In this document: positions 38,201-49,150 of the stretch, one piece after another
How the letters are laid out: every line of letters starts with the position of its first letter
Numbering within the stretch: the stretch's first letter is position 1
NCBI RefSeq assembly: GCF_945859685.1
Contig: NC_079149.1
Location: forward strand, 120,501,575 to 120,565,574
Direction: 5' to 3'
DNA length: 64,000 bases
Origin: Eupeodes corollae
Taxonomy: Eukaryota; Arthropoda; Insecta; Diptera; Syrphidae
Position numbers and translations under genes: made by a program
Notes under the pieces: generated by a model
What the model saw: the letters and a program-made list of their open reading frames with translations, nothing else
The model's database searches: none
Told to the model about the DNA's origin: nothing

Positions 38201-41200
38201 TATTTTTATTTGAAAATAAACAAAATAATAAAATAAAAGTCTGAGTTTAGTTGTTTTATCTAAAGAATAAAAACAACAAATACTACAAATAAAAAGAAAC
38301 AATAAAAAAAACACTACAATATTAAAATGCAGAATAACAAAAAAAAAAACAATATAAAATGAAAAAAAATTATAAAAACAATTAAATATTAAAAATAATA
38401 CAAGTATACAAATAAAATACAACTAAAAAGTAAAAATAAGAATTTAAATACACGGAAATAAACAAAATAGTTAACCAAGATTAGGGATTAAATGTAAATT
38501 AAATTAAAACATAGGGAAATTAATATAAAAACATATTAAACATTTAAAAGTATTAAAACAGTTTTGATTTTATTTAAAAACTTATCTGATTTTTAATTCT
38601 TAAAATTGAGCAAAAAGACTTATCATGAAACATCAAAGTTTTCAATATCGATTTATAGTTAAGATATCTTTTTTTAGCGTAAATTATTAGAAAGATTTGT
38701 TTGTTAAATTTTAATTTGATGAGATTTTAATTAAGTTAATTTTTTTGCAGAAAGCTATTGGCCGAAAGATTCCTTAGCATACTGTTCTTCTTATATAAAA
38801 AAGTGGACTTTTTGGGCCAAAAAACCTTTTTTACTAAAAATATATAATTTTCCATGTACCAAGCAAACACTTCCCCAAAGTTTCAGCAAAAGTGTTGCAA
38901 TATTTTTTTCATTTTAAAAGTTTCTTTGATTATTTTCAAAAGTCTTAGACGGTCACAAAATAATATGACTAACATCATATTGATAATTGGAAGGGAAATT
39001 AATGGAGTACCACACCTTTTTCATGACCAATTCCAACATTTGCGTCTCTGCACTCGATAAGTTTACGAATTGTTTCCTTATGGTTTTGCATCAAATGTGG
39101 AGTTTTAAAAAGACTTTATTTCTCATGTGGCCTCAAGAAATAGTTTAAAGGTGCTTAATCACAAAACTGCAAACTGTAGTCCCCTCTTAGCCACATCAGA
39201 ACTTTTTTTTTAAAGCTCAAACTGTGACCCCAAAATGTTCACAATTCTATTGAATTTCAGCAGTTTCAATGCATTGATGAAGCTCCATTTTTAGTAACGG
39301 TATAGTTTTAACTTATCAAATGTCCAAAGATGATAGCAAATGGCGCATTCAAAATGAAACATAAACAAGCCCTTTCCATATTGATTTTAAATCAACTTAA
39401 AAGCTGTTTCCAAATCATGTTCTGCCAAATATTTGAGTTTTGTGTTTAATTATTCACATAACCTACCTATTTGGAAACTAGAACTAAAAATGTTCATATA
39501 GCCAAGCCATATGACGAACAAGATAAACATGGCCTTTTTTGATAACCTCTTAATTGTATATTAAAATAGTTTTCTGATGACACATCACATTTTTATCTAC
39601 TTTTTAGGAATTTCATTGACGAACAAATATAACAACAAATATTTGACTCACTGTCTTTTTCTTTTATACAACTACCAAACTTAATATTCAAATTCCAAAA
39701 CCACAAAATAACTCATCACTATCATGTTTATAATTTATCAATATCAAATTGTGAGTGATTTCACATTTGTATCTTTTTTCTTCTATTTTATTAATTTTTT
39801 TCTTTTTTTTCTACGTTATAACTTTTTGACAACAATAAATATGTATTTTTTTGTTGTTGTTTCGATTCGTTCTGCACTCATTTGCCTATCATTTAAGTGG
39901 CTCCTAACGAGTGAACATAAATATTTTCTTTTTTTTAATAAAATTAATAAAAATAAAAAATAGAAGAAGTTCCATCAATTATTTTTTTCAACAACGATCC
40001 AAAAACAACAAAAAATCTCTACTCAACATCCATTATAATATTTCTTTTAAGATTTTTAAGAAACAAAATGTATCTAAATAATCAAAAATTCAAACATTTT
40101 TCCCCCTCTTACCCCTTCAAGAAAATATAAAATTTATTGAAAAAAATCGAAAAAAAAAAGATGAAACATGAAAAATTCAACCAAAAAGAACACGAGAAAA
40201 ATTAAGTAACAATACAAAAAAAAAAACGAAACAAAATTATTTATTGATTCATTTAAATGTAAATTGCCTCCAACGACGTTGTCGTCTTCGTTGTTGTCGT
40301 CGTCTTCTAAGAATGTATCTCATCTTTGCTACTGTCACTAAGGTTGGATCTTAAATGTAGGTATAGAGGTATACCTATATATTCAACTCCACTCCACGTC
40401 ATTGGGTGCTGAACTCTCTCAAACCAACCAAAAGCCAAATACCTACAAAACAATCAAACAAAAGATACAAAGTCCCAGAGTATCTACCTCTTTTTTTCAT
40501 TTTTGGAGCTCCGATCGTTGGTGATATGATGATGATGCCTAAAGTGCTAAGACTAGAGTGGCATCTTATCTTTTGACTCCACGATGAGAGTGAGATGAAA
40601 ATCTATAACTCTGGACCAACACAAAATAGACTCTCTTCTTTCAAACCTTTTTATGCACATTAAGATTAATTTATTCATAATTATACATAGTTAACTTTCA
40701 TACCTTCATCTAGCATCTCTCAAAAGATACACAGACTCAAAGACATACATAAACCTGCATATTCATATGTTGAAAAATGAACAATTTTTTGAACGTTTTC
40801 TGTCAAAAGTTGCTTGATACTTTTTTGATTCCCGCAGACGAGATGAGACCAGACAAAACGTGGGTTTAATTTCCCAACTTTATCACTGTGAAAGCATTTT
40901 GGATACCTATTAATATCCGTTGTTATTCATTTTTTCCTTCTAAGGTCTTAAAGATCTTCACCATCAACAGCGGCTCATTTGGGATTTTTTTTTTGTATTT
41001 TTAAACATAAAATGGAATATTAATTATTAATTTTAAGAACCAACCACAACAACAACAAACGCTGTATCTGTATCTTTCTTTTTTAATTTTATTCAACAAG
41101 ATGGAGATGAAAGATAAAAGGTTGGTAGGTAGGTATGAGTATTATAAGTCGAGAAAGGTTTTATACCTACTAAACAAAAAAATATGTATGAATGAAATAA

Positions 41201-44200
41201 AAATCAAAGATGGTGAAGATTTGATAGCAAAGTGACCACATCTCGATACTAATTAAGCCACCGGAGTTAGTTTTTTAAGCCTCTGGATATGCCAATCTCC
41301 ATTTTTTATTTTTTATTTTTATACGAAAGATAGGTTTGGTATTTTGTTAAAAATGCAAAGAAATATAAAAAAAGAAGAAGATGAAATTTTTTTGTTAATG
41401 GCGGTGCGTTATTATTATTATTATTTCCTTTGTAGATAGATATGAAGTATATAAAGGTATTATTTTATTTTTATTTTTCTGGTATTTTTTTTACTTGAAG
41501 ACAAGTTTTATACATAATTAACCAGATTAATTGGAATGAGAAGGATTTTTTATCGCATATCAGGAGTCAAGAGAATATTTTCTAAAAGAGCTACCAAATA
41601 CGCTTAATTGGCATCAGGAAAACAGCTTGATGGTTATTAGGCTGTGTGTTAACTAATCGAAGCGATTAAGTAAGATGGAAAGGATATGATAACGGAACAA
41701 AAAAAAAGGATTTGAATGATTATATAGGTAGGTACATTTGGAGTTAAGATTTTTAAATGAATTCTTTTGTCGTTTTAAGTGGCAATTATTTGAATATTTT
41801 GACAGTGAAATTAATGATGATTTGAGTTTTGTATAAGGAAGATGAAAAATAAACTAACCTACCTTCCGACGGCAATTTAGAATTTGGAGAAAGAGGAATG
41901 TGTTTTTGTTTATGGAAAGTGTGTTTTTTGAGGATACTTGGGAAAATTGAATAACTTAAGGACTGAGAACTGAATGCAATATTGAAAATGTTGTTAACAA
42001 AGCATGATAGTTGATTCTTAATTTAAAAATTCGTTTTTGTTGGCCTATTAATACTTTAGTAGAAGTAGGGTCCAGTGATAACTATCATTGAAATCGATCC
42101 GGGAACATTTTTGAATCAATATTTGACTATGTTTCCCTTCGATTAGACATGAAAATTATATAATGATCGATCGGAAATCACCCACATAATTTTGTTTAAG
42201 GAAAAAAACAGTGTAATTGCTCATTTGTTTTTCTCTAAAAACCTATTTTTCTATTTTCCGGACGGAAATTCATATCCTGAACAGCTGATACTTTTATGTT
42301 AAAAAGTGAAACGATTCGTTCCACTGATTTGTGTTTTAATTTCACACAGTTCCAATGACAAATTTCTGTCAGTAAAAGTTTTTCGGTTTATTTTTATCAG
42401 GAAATTTTTACAATGACAGAAACTTTTAATGATGGCTTTAAAAACCTGTCAAGAAAATTACAATGTTTGTTTTTAATGATAAAAACCAGTGAGAGCTATA
42501 ACTGGCGCCATCATAGGCAATTCGATACAGCTGCCAATTTGATTTTAACTTCTTATACTGAATAATTTTTTTATTTTAAAGAGAACAACAGAATTAATAA
42601 AACACTCACTAAAGTTGTACAAAAAACCGCTATAACTTGATTGGGACTTTTTACTTTTAAAGATTGTCCCCAAAATGAGCATGTAAATGATATCAACCTC
42701 AAAAATGGTACAAAACTATCCAAATGATTGCATTTTACAATTCTGCTTCTTTAGTTCGGAAACACTTAAAACGTTTAAAGTTTGAACACAGTGCAAGCCT
42801 TATAGAAAAAAATAGTAGGATTTAAGAGGAGATTCCTATGCCGGTGAATATTGTTCTTTGATTATTAAAATGGGAGGGAAGAACAGAGGTGGGTATTTTC
42901 ACATTCTTGATGTGCGGTTCGTAAAACAAGAACTTCTTGTTCGTCTGCAATTTAACTCAAGGATAAAGTGATTGGCATTCCTAGAAGTGAGGAAGGAAGA
43001 TAACTAGCAACTTCTATAGGAAATTGCTTATAAAAGTATCGATAAAACAACGAAAATCATGGAAAAAGTGATTTTTAAAGAAACATTCATTTGCATCGCA
43101 AATTAAGTAGATAATACTTCTGATATAAATCAATAACAAATGTCTTGTAAGCAGAACTGCACAAACTTATTATTTCACTTTATAATTTTTTTGACCGATA
43201 GAAATGTTTATAAAACATTTGCTATGATTAAGACAATAATCGAAGAAGGTAATTGCTGAATGACATGTCAACTTGTAAATCATGATTTGAGATTTGAGAT
43301 AAGGTATTAAGTTGAGAGAAGACATAGCCTTTTATTGCGACAAAAACTTGGTGCAATAAACTGAAGCCGTTTAAAAATAGTGAAGGCTTTATTATATATT
43401 TTGATGTTTCTTCCATAAACAGACAGAGACAACCACGTATTTCTTTAAACGCTGTTAGACATTATTAGAGTGATCCTTTAACTGCTTCGTATTATGTGTC
43501 CAGATTTTTTAGACATGCTAGTCAAAAGTTACCAATAAATCCATTTAAAATGTTTTAAATTAAAGTATTGAAGATAAGTTTAATAAATTATCTTTACGTT
43601 TTTTTTTGGAAAAAACTGTATGGAAATTGATCAAATTTGATAGTAAAACTAACTATTTTAGGTTTGAGATAATAAAGAATATTGTTGAGTGGTTAATCTA
43701 TGCTACATGTCTTTAAAATCTTCTATGCTTTATGGATAAGACATATTCCTTGACAAACGACTTAGTGAAGTCCTAACAACATTGTAATATAAAACAATAT
43801 TGAAATATCAAAATTATCTGACAATTTGTCTCTTCTTTTGTGAGGTTTTGCTATGCTTTATATCTTTTAAGCGTTACTAGTTGAGAAAATTTTCATTTTT
43901 AATAAAATTGGATGAACTTTAACAGAAATATCAAAATATTTACACCGTATTTGCAGTATTTTCATAACTTCTAATATTCTTCTAGTTAAAGATTCAAAGC
44001 TTAAGTTAAAAGTGTTGTCATAAAGATGCACAAACAAATAGTTTTATGAAAGACTTTTTTGGTGATTACATTGTTTTTGATCGGGTTTCTTAAAAAGCGA
44101 TTTTTTCGTATGTGGATATTTTATTCTTGTATTGTGTGAGATTATTGCCTTCTTCTTTAATAAACTCTGAAACAATTACTAAGTATTTATATATCACTTT

Positions 44201-47200
44201 TAACTACATCTTTCAAATATTCTGAGTTAATTCACTATGTTCTTTAATAAATTATACGTTTTAGGTAAATGTACCTCGCTCCTTCCTTTATGCCAGTTAA
44301 TCATAAGGAAAAAGACCTTTAAATTATATTAAAAATTGAAAATCGGGCTAAGCAACTATTAGAATATTATCTATCTAACTCAATAAATAAAAATAAATAC
44401 AAACTAATAGAAGATTAGTTGGCAAAACATTTAAATTAACAAGTTACCCAAAACTTTTTTTCATGAATCTCAGTTCAGTTCAACAAATTAAGAATCATGA
44501 CAAACAAAAATCATACTGATCTACTTTGATATCCACCTTATGTCTTCTGCTGATACCATTAAATTTTGTAGATCAAAAATAAATTTGATTCAAATTGGAT
44601 CTATTTAACATTTTTTAATTATAATATTAAAAAACAAAAAAGTTTTTTCTTTGATCGATTCACCATAAACACACAAAAACGCTCATTGACCGCTTCTTCG
44701 TGGTTGGTCAAAGGAAACAATTAAGACAAAAAAACAATAAACACGAAATTTAAAGAAGTCAAAAAAACTATGCTAATTATTATGAAAGGTAGGTATATTT
44801 TGTATATATATATATATATCAATTAAGTAAAAGGTTAGAATACCTATTATAAAAGGTACCTACCTTATAGACCTATATAGCCGCCTAAAATAAAGGCAAA
44901 ATAAAAACGACACGTTTTGTAAGTTATCAGTAAAATATATTATGATTATATTCATTCATTTAGAATTAAAATATATTTATCTGTATCGACTGAGGTTATT
45001 AATATTGAATTAATGCATTTTTGCTTAGTTTGGTAATATTAATTTTATTATAAATACATAGGTAAGGTAAACATAATTGATTTTAAATACATGTTTAATT
45101 ATGAAAACAAAATGGCAAAGGTTTTTATGTATAGTTTTGTTTAATATTGACGTAGGTAACTTCAAAAAACTGAATTAATATAAATATTCAAGAGGATTGA
45201 AATCTTGGATATAAGAAAGGTGTAGGCATATAAAGCAAGCCAAATGTTAAAGCTATCAAAATGTAGAGAAAGCAGTTGTATGTTTTTAGGTATCTTTTAA
45301 TGGGTATTAAGGTTTGTTTCTTTAGAAACTAAGAATTTGTCCAGTACAATTTAAATAAACGCAAATTTAGCAACTTCAAAAATTGTAGTAAATACATTGT
45401 TTTCCAATAAGAGGTTTCATTTTGATATATAAGAAACTAGTATTTCTCAAGACATCAATATATTTCTTAAATAACAATCTTAGTAGGAGAAATAAATGTA
45501 TGGAACTATGTATTAAGGTGGTTGGTATCAATCTTTTAAAGCAAGAATTTCATAACTCCTTTGTAGGTAGGTATATCTTAAAACCCTTTTAACATGTTAA
45601 TACCTATCTACACAATTTAAATACGCTGCTTCTTCTTCTTGCTGTCCTAATATTCAAGTAGTATCATCTTAAAGAACTTGAATCGATTATTAAACGTTAA
45701 AATAGAACTTATATTTGTAAACATTGTGTCGCAATATTATCACTTTTTCAACATTGTATGGCTTTCTTCAATTTGTATCAAAAAATAATTAGGATCTCTG
45801 CAGAAAACTTATAGTTTGTCATTTGGAGTATGTACATTGTACATTACTTTATTTTTAATTTAATAGGTATAGAGACCTACCTATAAAATTAGTTTTTCTT
45901 GGTGAGCTAGTTGATACATAGAGAAGGACATTTGGAAGAAGAATTATATTATTGCGGTGTAAGTATTGTTTCTTTAACTTCTGAAAGTTCTTCACTTCTT
46001 TATACTACCTATAGCAGTTGGAGGGAAATTTGATAACCTGCACTCAAATTTAATAATCGATCAGTAGATTTACTTCTTTAAGGGAATCTTTCACACCTTA
46101 TTCCTGCCTTACTACTATTTAATCAAGATCGAATCTAAGTTTTAAAATATAAATAATAAATTAGGAATGTAATTTGAAATTTCTTTCTACAGAAATTTAT
46201 TTGCTTACTTCTTCAATTTATGCTTAAACTTGTCATTTTTTTCGGCTTCGGTTTAAACTAAAAACGTGTCGAACATAACATTCAAAACGAAAAAAAAAGT
46301 AGATGTAAGAAATGTTTTGTAATGTTTTAATTATTTCTTTTCATTAACTTTAAGTTCGAAAATCTATTGTTATATGATTGAATTTTAAGAAAAATTGTAT
46401 TTCATTGTTTTCTTGTATTGCCGTTTTTTGTTTTTGAAGATTCTTATGTTTTTATTTTATGCAATTTATGAACGTAATATATCATTCGCGGTGTAAATGA
46501 AATATATTCACCAAAATGAGGCATAGGTATATCTTATATAAAAATTTCTTAGCAAAAAGACTAAAACAGTGATGTATTCAGAAATTGATTTTAATGAAAG
46601 GAAGCGTTTCAATTCTTCTTATTTGATTTCAACAATTTTTTCTTCCTAAGCTTTACTTGGCGTCTGAAACCATTGATGACATATTGATAACTCTGATAAA
46701 ATTGGAAAAATAAGTCTATTCAACAAAGATTTTGGTATTGTAGCAAGTTAACAGAACACATACTTATTTTGTGTCAATTTTGTTTATCTAATTCTTCTTA
46801 AATCTTAAGAAGGTAAATAAAATCTTAGATGCAGAGGCATGTGTTAGGTGAACTTTGACACATTTCAGTTTTTTAACGGTAAATTGAAGAATGAAATCTA
46901 TTAATAAAATGGTGCCGCTTGCAGTTGACGACTAAAAGTTGCATTAATGACAGTTTTCATCATAAATAGAAGCTTTCTAAATTAAGCCGCATTAGCTGTC
47001 ATTTTTGTGTTTAAAAATATTGTAGAGAACAGTAGGTTAAATCTTAAGTGGTTCAGAAATTAAACGTCTACTTACTCTGAGCCTGTTTTAACTATACCGC
47101 TCTTATTTAAAAATTGTATAATATTCCGTATAACAAAACGCGACTCAGTACCGTAAATAATTTAACTTGAATATTTCAATTGTCTTATGAATTTAAAATG

Positions 47201-47542
47201 TTTTCGCGAATTGTTTCTTTCACTATTATTTGAACAGCACTTATTGGTAAATATAGTATTCTAACTGTTATGAAGGATCTACCTGCTTATAGTTGTAAGC
47301 CTACTTTAAACTTTTTACCTCTAATCACTCTATTTTAATTTCAAAGCTTATTGGCATCTTATCACGAATTAAAAAAAAACACGCACCAATAACTCACCTC
47401 GTTCAGATCTCGTTCGGTCTTTAAGCTGCTTAACAATTCCATATTTAACAGTTCCAAATTGTATCATTTTATTGATAGTATCTGTATTATCTTTTAAATC
47501 ACTTCGCATTTCACCCAATAAAGTAGCAAAATTATTTTTCAT
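20198..47542 (-). CDS. salm: Spalt-major-like zinc-finger transcription factor, complete gene (5 coding exons)
   Basis: Seen: joining 47542-47398, 25394-21501, 21318-21182, 20484-20404 and 20227-20198 gives one uninterrupted frame of 1428 codons plus TAA. All four introns start GT and end AG, and phases match (1, 1, 0, 0). The protein has an N-terminal block ending in a basic stretch (residues 1-49), a Q-rich block (about 316-392), a zinc-finger pair (about 562-614), a finger triplet (about 952-1034), a Q/H-rich tract (about 1235-1288) and a C-terminal finger pair (about 1354-1402): seven C2H2 fingers with the FTTKGNLK 'sal box' in the second finger of each pair. Known: Spalt proteins are nuclear repressors acting in trunk, trachea, wing and photoreceptor patterning; Drosophila Salm is about 1365 residues. 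Inference: the N-terminus and whole-length architecture fit salm better than its paralogue salr, which remains the alternative; no second paralogue lies in this window. Confidence 0.9.
20404..20484 (-). CDS. salm: salm coding exon 4 (second half of finger 7)
   Basis: 81 bases, 27 codons, phase 0 at both ends. It encodes [20 protein letters not shown] and continues to a final lysine-tyrosine; the two histidines complete finger 7. The acceptor is TTTGCAG before 20484 and the donor GTAAGT starts at 20403. Reading past the donor gives no match to the known spalt C-terminus, while splicing to 20227 does. Confidence 0.92.
20690..21010. other. GC-richer insert in salm intron 3
   Basis: Intron 3 (20485-21181) is otherwise AT-rich. 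This part is clearly different, with segments such as GGCTGCCTCGGCTGGCTCG and CCAACCGAGAGGCCC near 20.78-20.83 kb. A 60-codon plus-strand frame at 20773-20955 and a stop-interrupted minus-strand reading both exist; neither matches a family I know. The sharp change in composition suggests an inserted mobile-element fragment rather than a salm exon. Confidence 0.3.
21182..21318 (-). CDS. salm: salm coding exon 3 (finger 6 and first half of finger 7)
   Basis: 137 bases, phase 1 at entry (G|GC makes the glycine after LALS) and phase 0 at exit. It begins VRGSTTCGICFKTF and carries C2H2 finger 6 and the start of finger 7 up to RGFTTK. The acceptor is TTTAAAG before 21318, a weak polypyrimidine context, and the donor is GTGAGT from 21181. 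The break falls inside the sal-box motif FTTK|GNLK, so exons 3 and 4 are both needed for a working last finger. Intron 2 (21319-21500) is only 182 bases. Confidence 0.93.
21501..25394 (-). CDS. salm: salm coding exon 2 (main exon, zinc fingers 1-5)
   Basis: This exon encodes about 1297 full codons. The acceptor is TTTCCAG before 25394; the open frame runs on upstream to 25488 but that part is intronic. Order along the protein: acidic and His/Asn/Gln-rich leader; a Q-rich segment with [20 protein letters not shown] and poly-Q (family multimerisation region); an acidic stretch; fingers 1-2 around 23690-23855; a Pro-rich linker with PTDLRKP; a conserved block HSNDNSWENFIEVSNT ahead of fingers 3-5 (about 22440-22690); an acidic region DMDDNMDCSDD; a second LDLTPR-type motif; a poly-Q/His tract at about 21680-21830; and the end FNPLALSG. 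The donor GTGAGT begins at 21500. Long CAG/CAT runs are probably polymorphic. Several long open frames on the opposite strand here are shadows of this exon. Confidence 0.95.
25571..33725 (+). repeat. Clustered AAATGGCGCCCAAYG motif array in salm intron 1
   Basis: Exact TGGCGCCCA occurs at 25702, 25865, 29050, 29376, 29732, 29875, 33343, 33600 and 33714, always on the plus strand, and I found no other copy in the window. Eight of the nine are preceded by AAA (the first by GAA). Degenerate copies lie at 25571 (TGGAGCCCAATG) and 29195 (TGGCCCGCAATGTG). The triplets at 29376/29732/29875 and 33343/33600/33714 correspond one to one, including flanks (GTGGACATTT; GTGARACC; GTC-TACATTAT), so a three-motif module has been duplicated about 4 kb apart. 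The core is better conserved than the DNA between copies. Confidence 0.85.
30590..30940 (+). other. GC-richer transcript-like segment with poly(A) signal in salm intron 1
   Basis: Set in AT-rich intron DNA, this stretch holds ATATGGCGGCAGCCACAACG (30644-30663), opening a 24-codon frame, and another GC-balanced part to about 30815. It ends with AATAAA at 30907-30912 followed 14 bases later by A12 (30927-30938). That order is the signature of a retroposed RNA, or of a genuine polyadenylated exon of a plus-strand transcript antisense to salm. No protein family recognised. ATATGGCGGC also fits the YY1/Pho core site. Confidence 0.35.
34369..34940 (+). repeat. 290-bp tandem duplication in salm intron 1
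   Basis: Copy 1 (34369-34658) and copy 2 (34659 to about 34940) both begin TCAAATTGAAATTCTCC. They share, in order, TGGCGTTT, ACATAGAAAACAT, GTGGTGAGATTTT, CTAAAAGATGC, TTCACAAAGTGAAAC and GAGTATCAAGCCACT, with small indels and substitutions. The units resemble the neighbouring module that carries the TGGCGCCCA motif (TGGCG remains after a CATAGAA/AAATTGAA context), so they may be a derived version of the same family. Confidence 0.8.
36969..36991 (-). repeat. Inverted copy of the ACATAGAA repeat
   Basis: The reverse complement of this stretch contains AACATAGAAAACATAGAAT, identical over 19 bases to 34463-34481 in the tandem duplication 2.5 kb away, but in opposite orientation. Similar CATAGAAAA-containing pieces occur at about 33272, 34176, 34352 and 34760. 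This shows that the family is dispersed and not only tandem. Confidence 0.6.
37391..37462 (+). repeat. 36-bp tandem duplication
   Basis: Two adjacent copies of TATTTTTTGAAATAATGAAA plus AACAATCTACAGATAT at 37391-37426 and 37427-37462, essentially identical, indicating a recent slippage or duplication event. No function suggested. Confidence 0.8.
38850..39320 (-). pseudogene. Possible mariner-type transposase relic
   Basis: On the minus strand, frame-shifted pieces resemble the C-terminal part of mariner-like transposases: HMRNKVF/FLRPHE followed by SLFKTPHLMQ and KETIRKLIECRD (about 39140 down to 39040), comparable to 'DFFLWG..K..VYKTP......L..RI..'. Stops are frequent and no catalytic residues can be placed with confidence. 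The GC content is slightly higher than in neighbouring intron DNA. Confidence 0.3.
47398..47542 (-). CDS. salm: salm coding exon 1 (start codon, N-terminal 48 residues)
   Basis: ATG is the complement of 47540-47542. An in-frame TAA directly precedes it, so this methionine is the first possible start in this exon. The exon encodes 48 codons plus one base and contains the block IQFGTVKYGIVKQLKDR, the conserved N-terminus of fly Spalt major. The donor GTGAGT lies at 47397-47392. The split codon G|AT with exon 2 encodes aspartate 49. This exon stands 22 kb from the rest of the coding sequence and is easy to miss, since its open frame is short. The same frame recurs nowhere else in the window. Confidence 0.9.
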
Positions 47543-49150
47543 TTAAAAATTATTCTCTCGTTTTGTCAGAACAAAAAACCGGAAACTTTTGTGTTATGAT
47601 GCAAATTATTCCGATTTTTCAATAAAAATATAAAAAAAACGTATCAAACTGAGGAAACAAATAAACGAACCCGTAACCGCACTTTTATTTTCTTCCGTTT
47701 GATTTTTCTGTATTTTTATTTATTTTTTTAACTTTTATTGTCCCCGAAGGTTTTTTATTAATGCTTTCGAAGTATCATCTCGAAAAATTAAATTTAAATC
47801 CTCGCTTCATTTTTTGTTTAATCCATTTTTTTCAATCTCGCGTTTCACTTCACTTCATAATTTTTATTTCAGTAATAAAAATTTATATTTTTTTATTACC
47901 TATTTTTCTTAAAATCACAAAAATATCCTTTCTTTTGTTTGTTGTGTCAGAATACGCGATACCGGTTGCATGAGTTTCAATATTTTCTTTCCCACAAAAA
48001 CACTGTTATTTATACAAAAAAGATTGGTAGGTAGGTAGGAATTATTTCATAAAAAAAAGTAAGAAATAATTTTTTTTAATTTAAATTTTAATAAACAATA
48101 ATTTATTATTTATTATAGAAAAAATATCGAGTGTGTTATTATTTTGTGTGGTGTTGTGATTATGATGTGTGTTTACACTGCACGTTGCCGTCATCAACTG
48201 TCATCATTATTTTCGAATAAACGAATAATAACTCTAGGTGCTCATCATCATCATCGTCGTCATAATAATTGAAATACATATATGTATATGTATATATGCG
48301 TGCATTACATAGGCATATACTTCACTCATCCATCACACAGTCTGTTTTCTGTTTTCTGTTATTCGCCTACCCCTCCCCACGTCAACGGATCGGATCGGTT
48401 CGATTTCGATTTTGATTTGGTTTTGGACGTCCGTCGTCGTTGTCGTACTCTTACGTTACTCTTATTGCCGTATCAATATAAAAGTATGTGCATGTGTGTA
48501 GATTGTATGAGTTATTACGGGTAAAACGTCACGTTATGGTCTTTTCATCAAACACTGACCGGACGAAAACAGTTAAACTTTTATATCACTCAATATACAA
48601 ACAAAAATTCTTTTTTTTTTCTTCAAAAATCCACAATTAATTTATTTGATAAAAATCACGATTATTGTATCTGTTGATGTTTTGTGTTTCCGATAATAAC
48701 TCGTTATTATTTACGAATCGAATTTCTTATATTCGACTGTGATTTGCGATATTTGAGCGACCGCGGTACCTTCCGTGATATGGATATGTTCGGAACGCGC
48801 GTCAAAATAGCACTGACACAACAACAGTGCGACAACAGGAAAAATCACTCAATTTTCGTTTCTTTTTTCATTATTTTGCTCACTTCAAGTTTTGCTTCCA
48901 TCTCCTTCGTTCGCATTCGCAGTGTAGTCGATGTGTTTCTTTTCATTTCATCGCTCTCTATCGGACAATCGTATTTGTAGTATGTTTTTTCTTTCTCTCG
49001 CTCATATTGGCTTTCTCCCTTACGCTCATCGGGTAGAAATTATGAGCGAACGGCGAACCAGCGAAGACCGAAGACCAACTGTAGATAATTATTATGATAT
49101 TTTAAAATCTCCCAGTGTGTATGAGAGAGGGAGTCAGTTGGTTCATAATT
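47543..49150 (-). promoter_or_regulatory. salm: Presumed salm 5' UTR and promoter region
   Basis: Upstream of the salm start codon the sequence is AT-rich to about 48.1 kb, then GC content rises between 48.36 and 49.07 kb. GAGA/CTCTC tracts occur at about 48.95-49.02 kb and 49.12-49.13 kb (possible GAGA-factor sites). An initiator-like TCAGTG occurs on the minus strand near 48.81 kb, without a convincing DPE or TATA partner. No transcription start can be fixed by reading, and a 5' UTR intron cannot be excluded. The open frames overlapping this stretch on the plus strand look like chance. Confidence 0.4.

Larger units (their letters stand above)
25395..47397 (-). other. salm: salm intron 1 (about 22 kb, regulatory and repeat rich)
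   Basis: The intron is bounded by GTGAGT at 47397 and CCTATTTCCAG at 25395. It holds no long open reading frame and no recognised gene. It does hold the clustered TGGCGCCCA motif array (25.5-33.8 kb), the 290-bp tandem duplication (34.37-34.94 kb), a GC-richer transcript-like segment (30.6-30.94 kb), a possible mariner relic (38.8-39.4 kb), a microsatellite (TA)n near 44.80 kb and frequent TACCTACC/GGTAGGTA tracts. The remainder, including 26.0-28.9, 31-33, 40-44 and 45-47.3 kb, is AT-rich sequence in which I see nothing definite. An intron this long next to a patterning gene plausibly carries enhancers; that is inference. Confidence 0.85.

Noticed and set aside
47761..47973. Hydrophobic 70-codon plus-strand frame near the salm 5' UTR
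   Set aside because: Phe/Ile-rich translation of T-rich DNA mimics a membrane protein; no other evidence.
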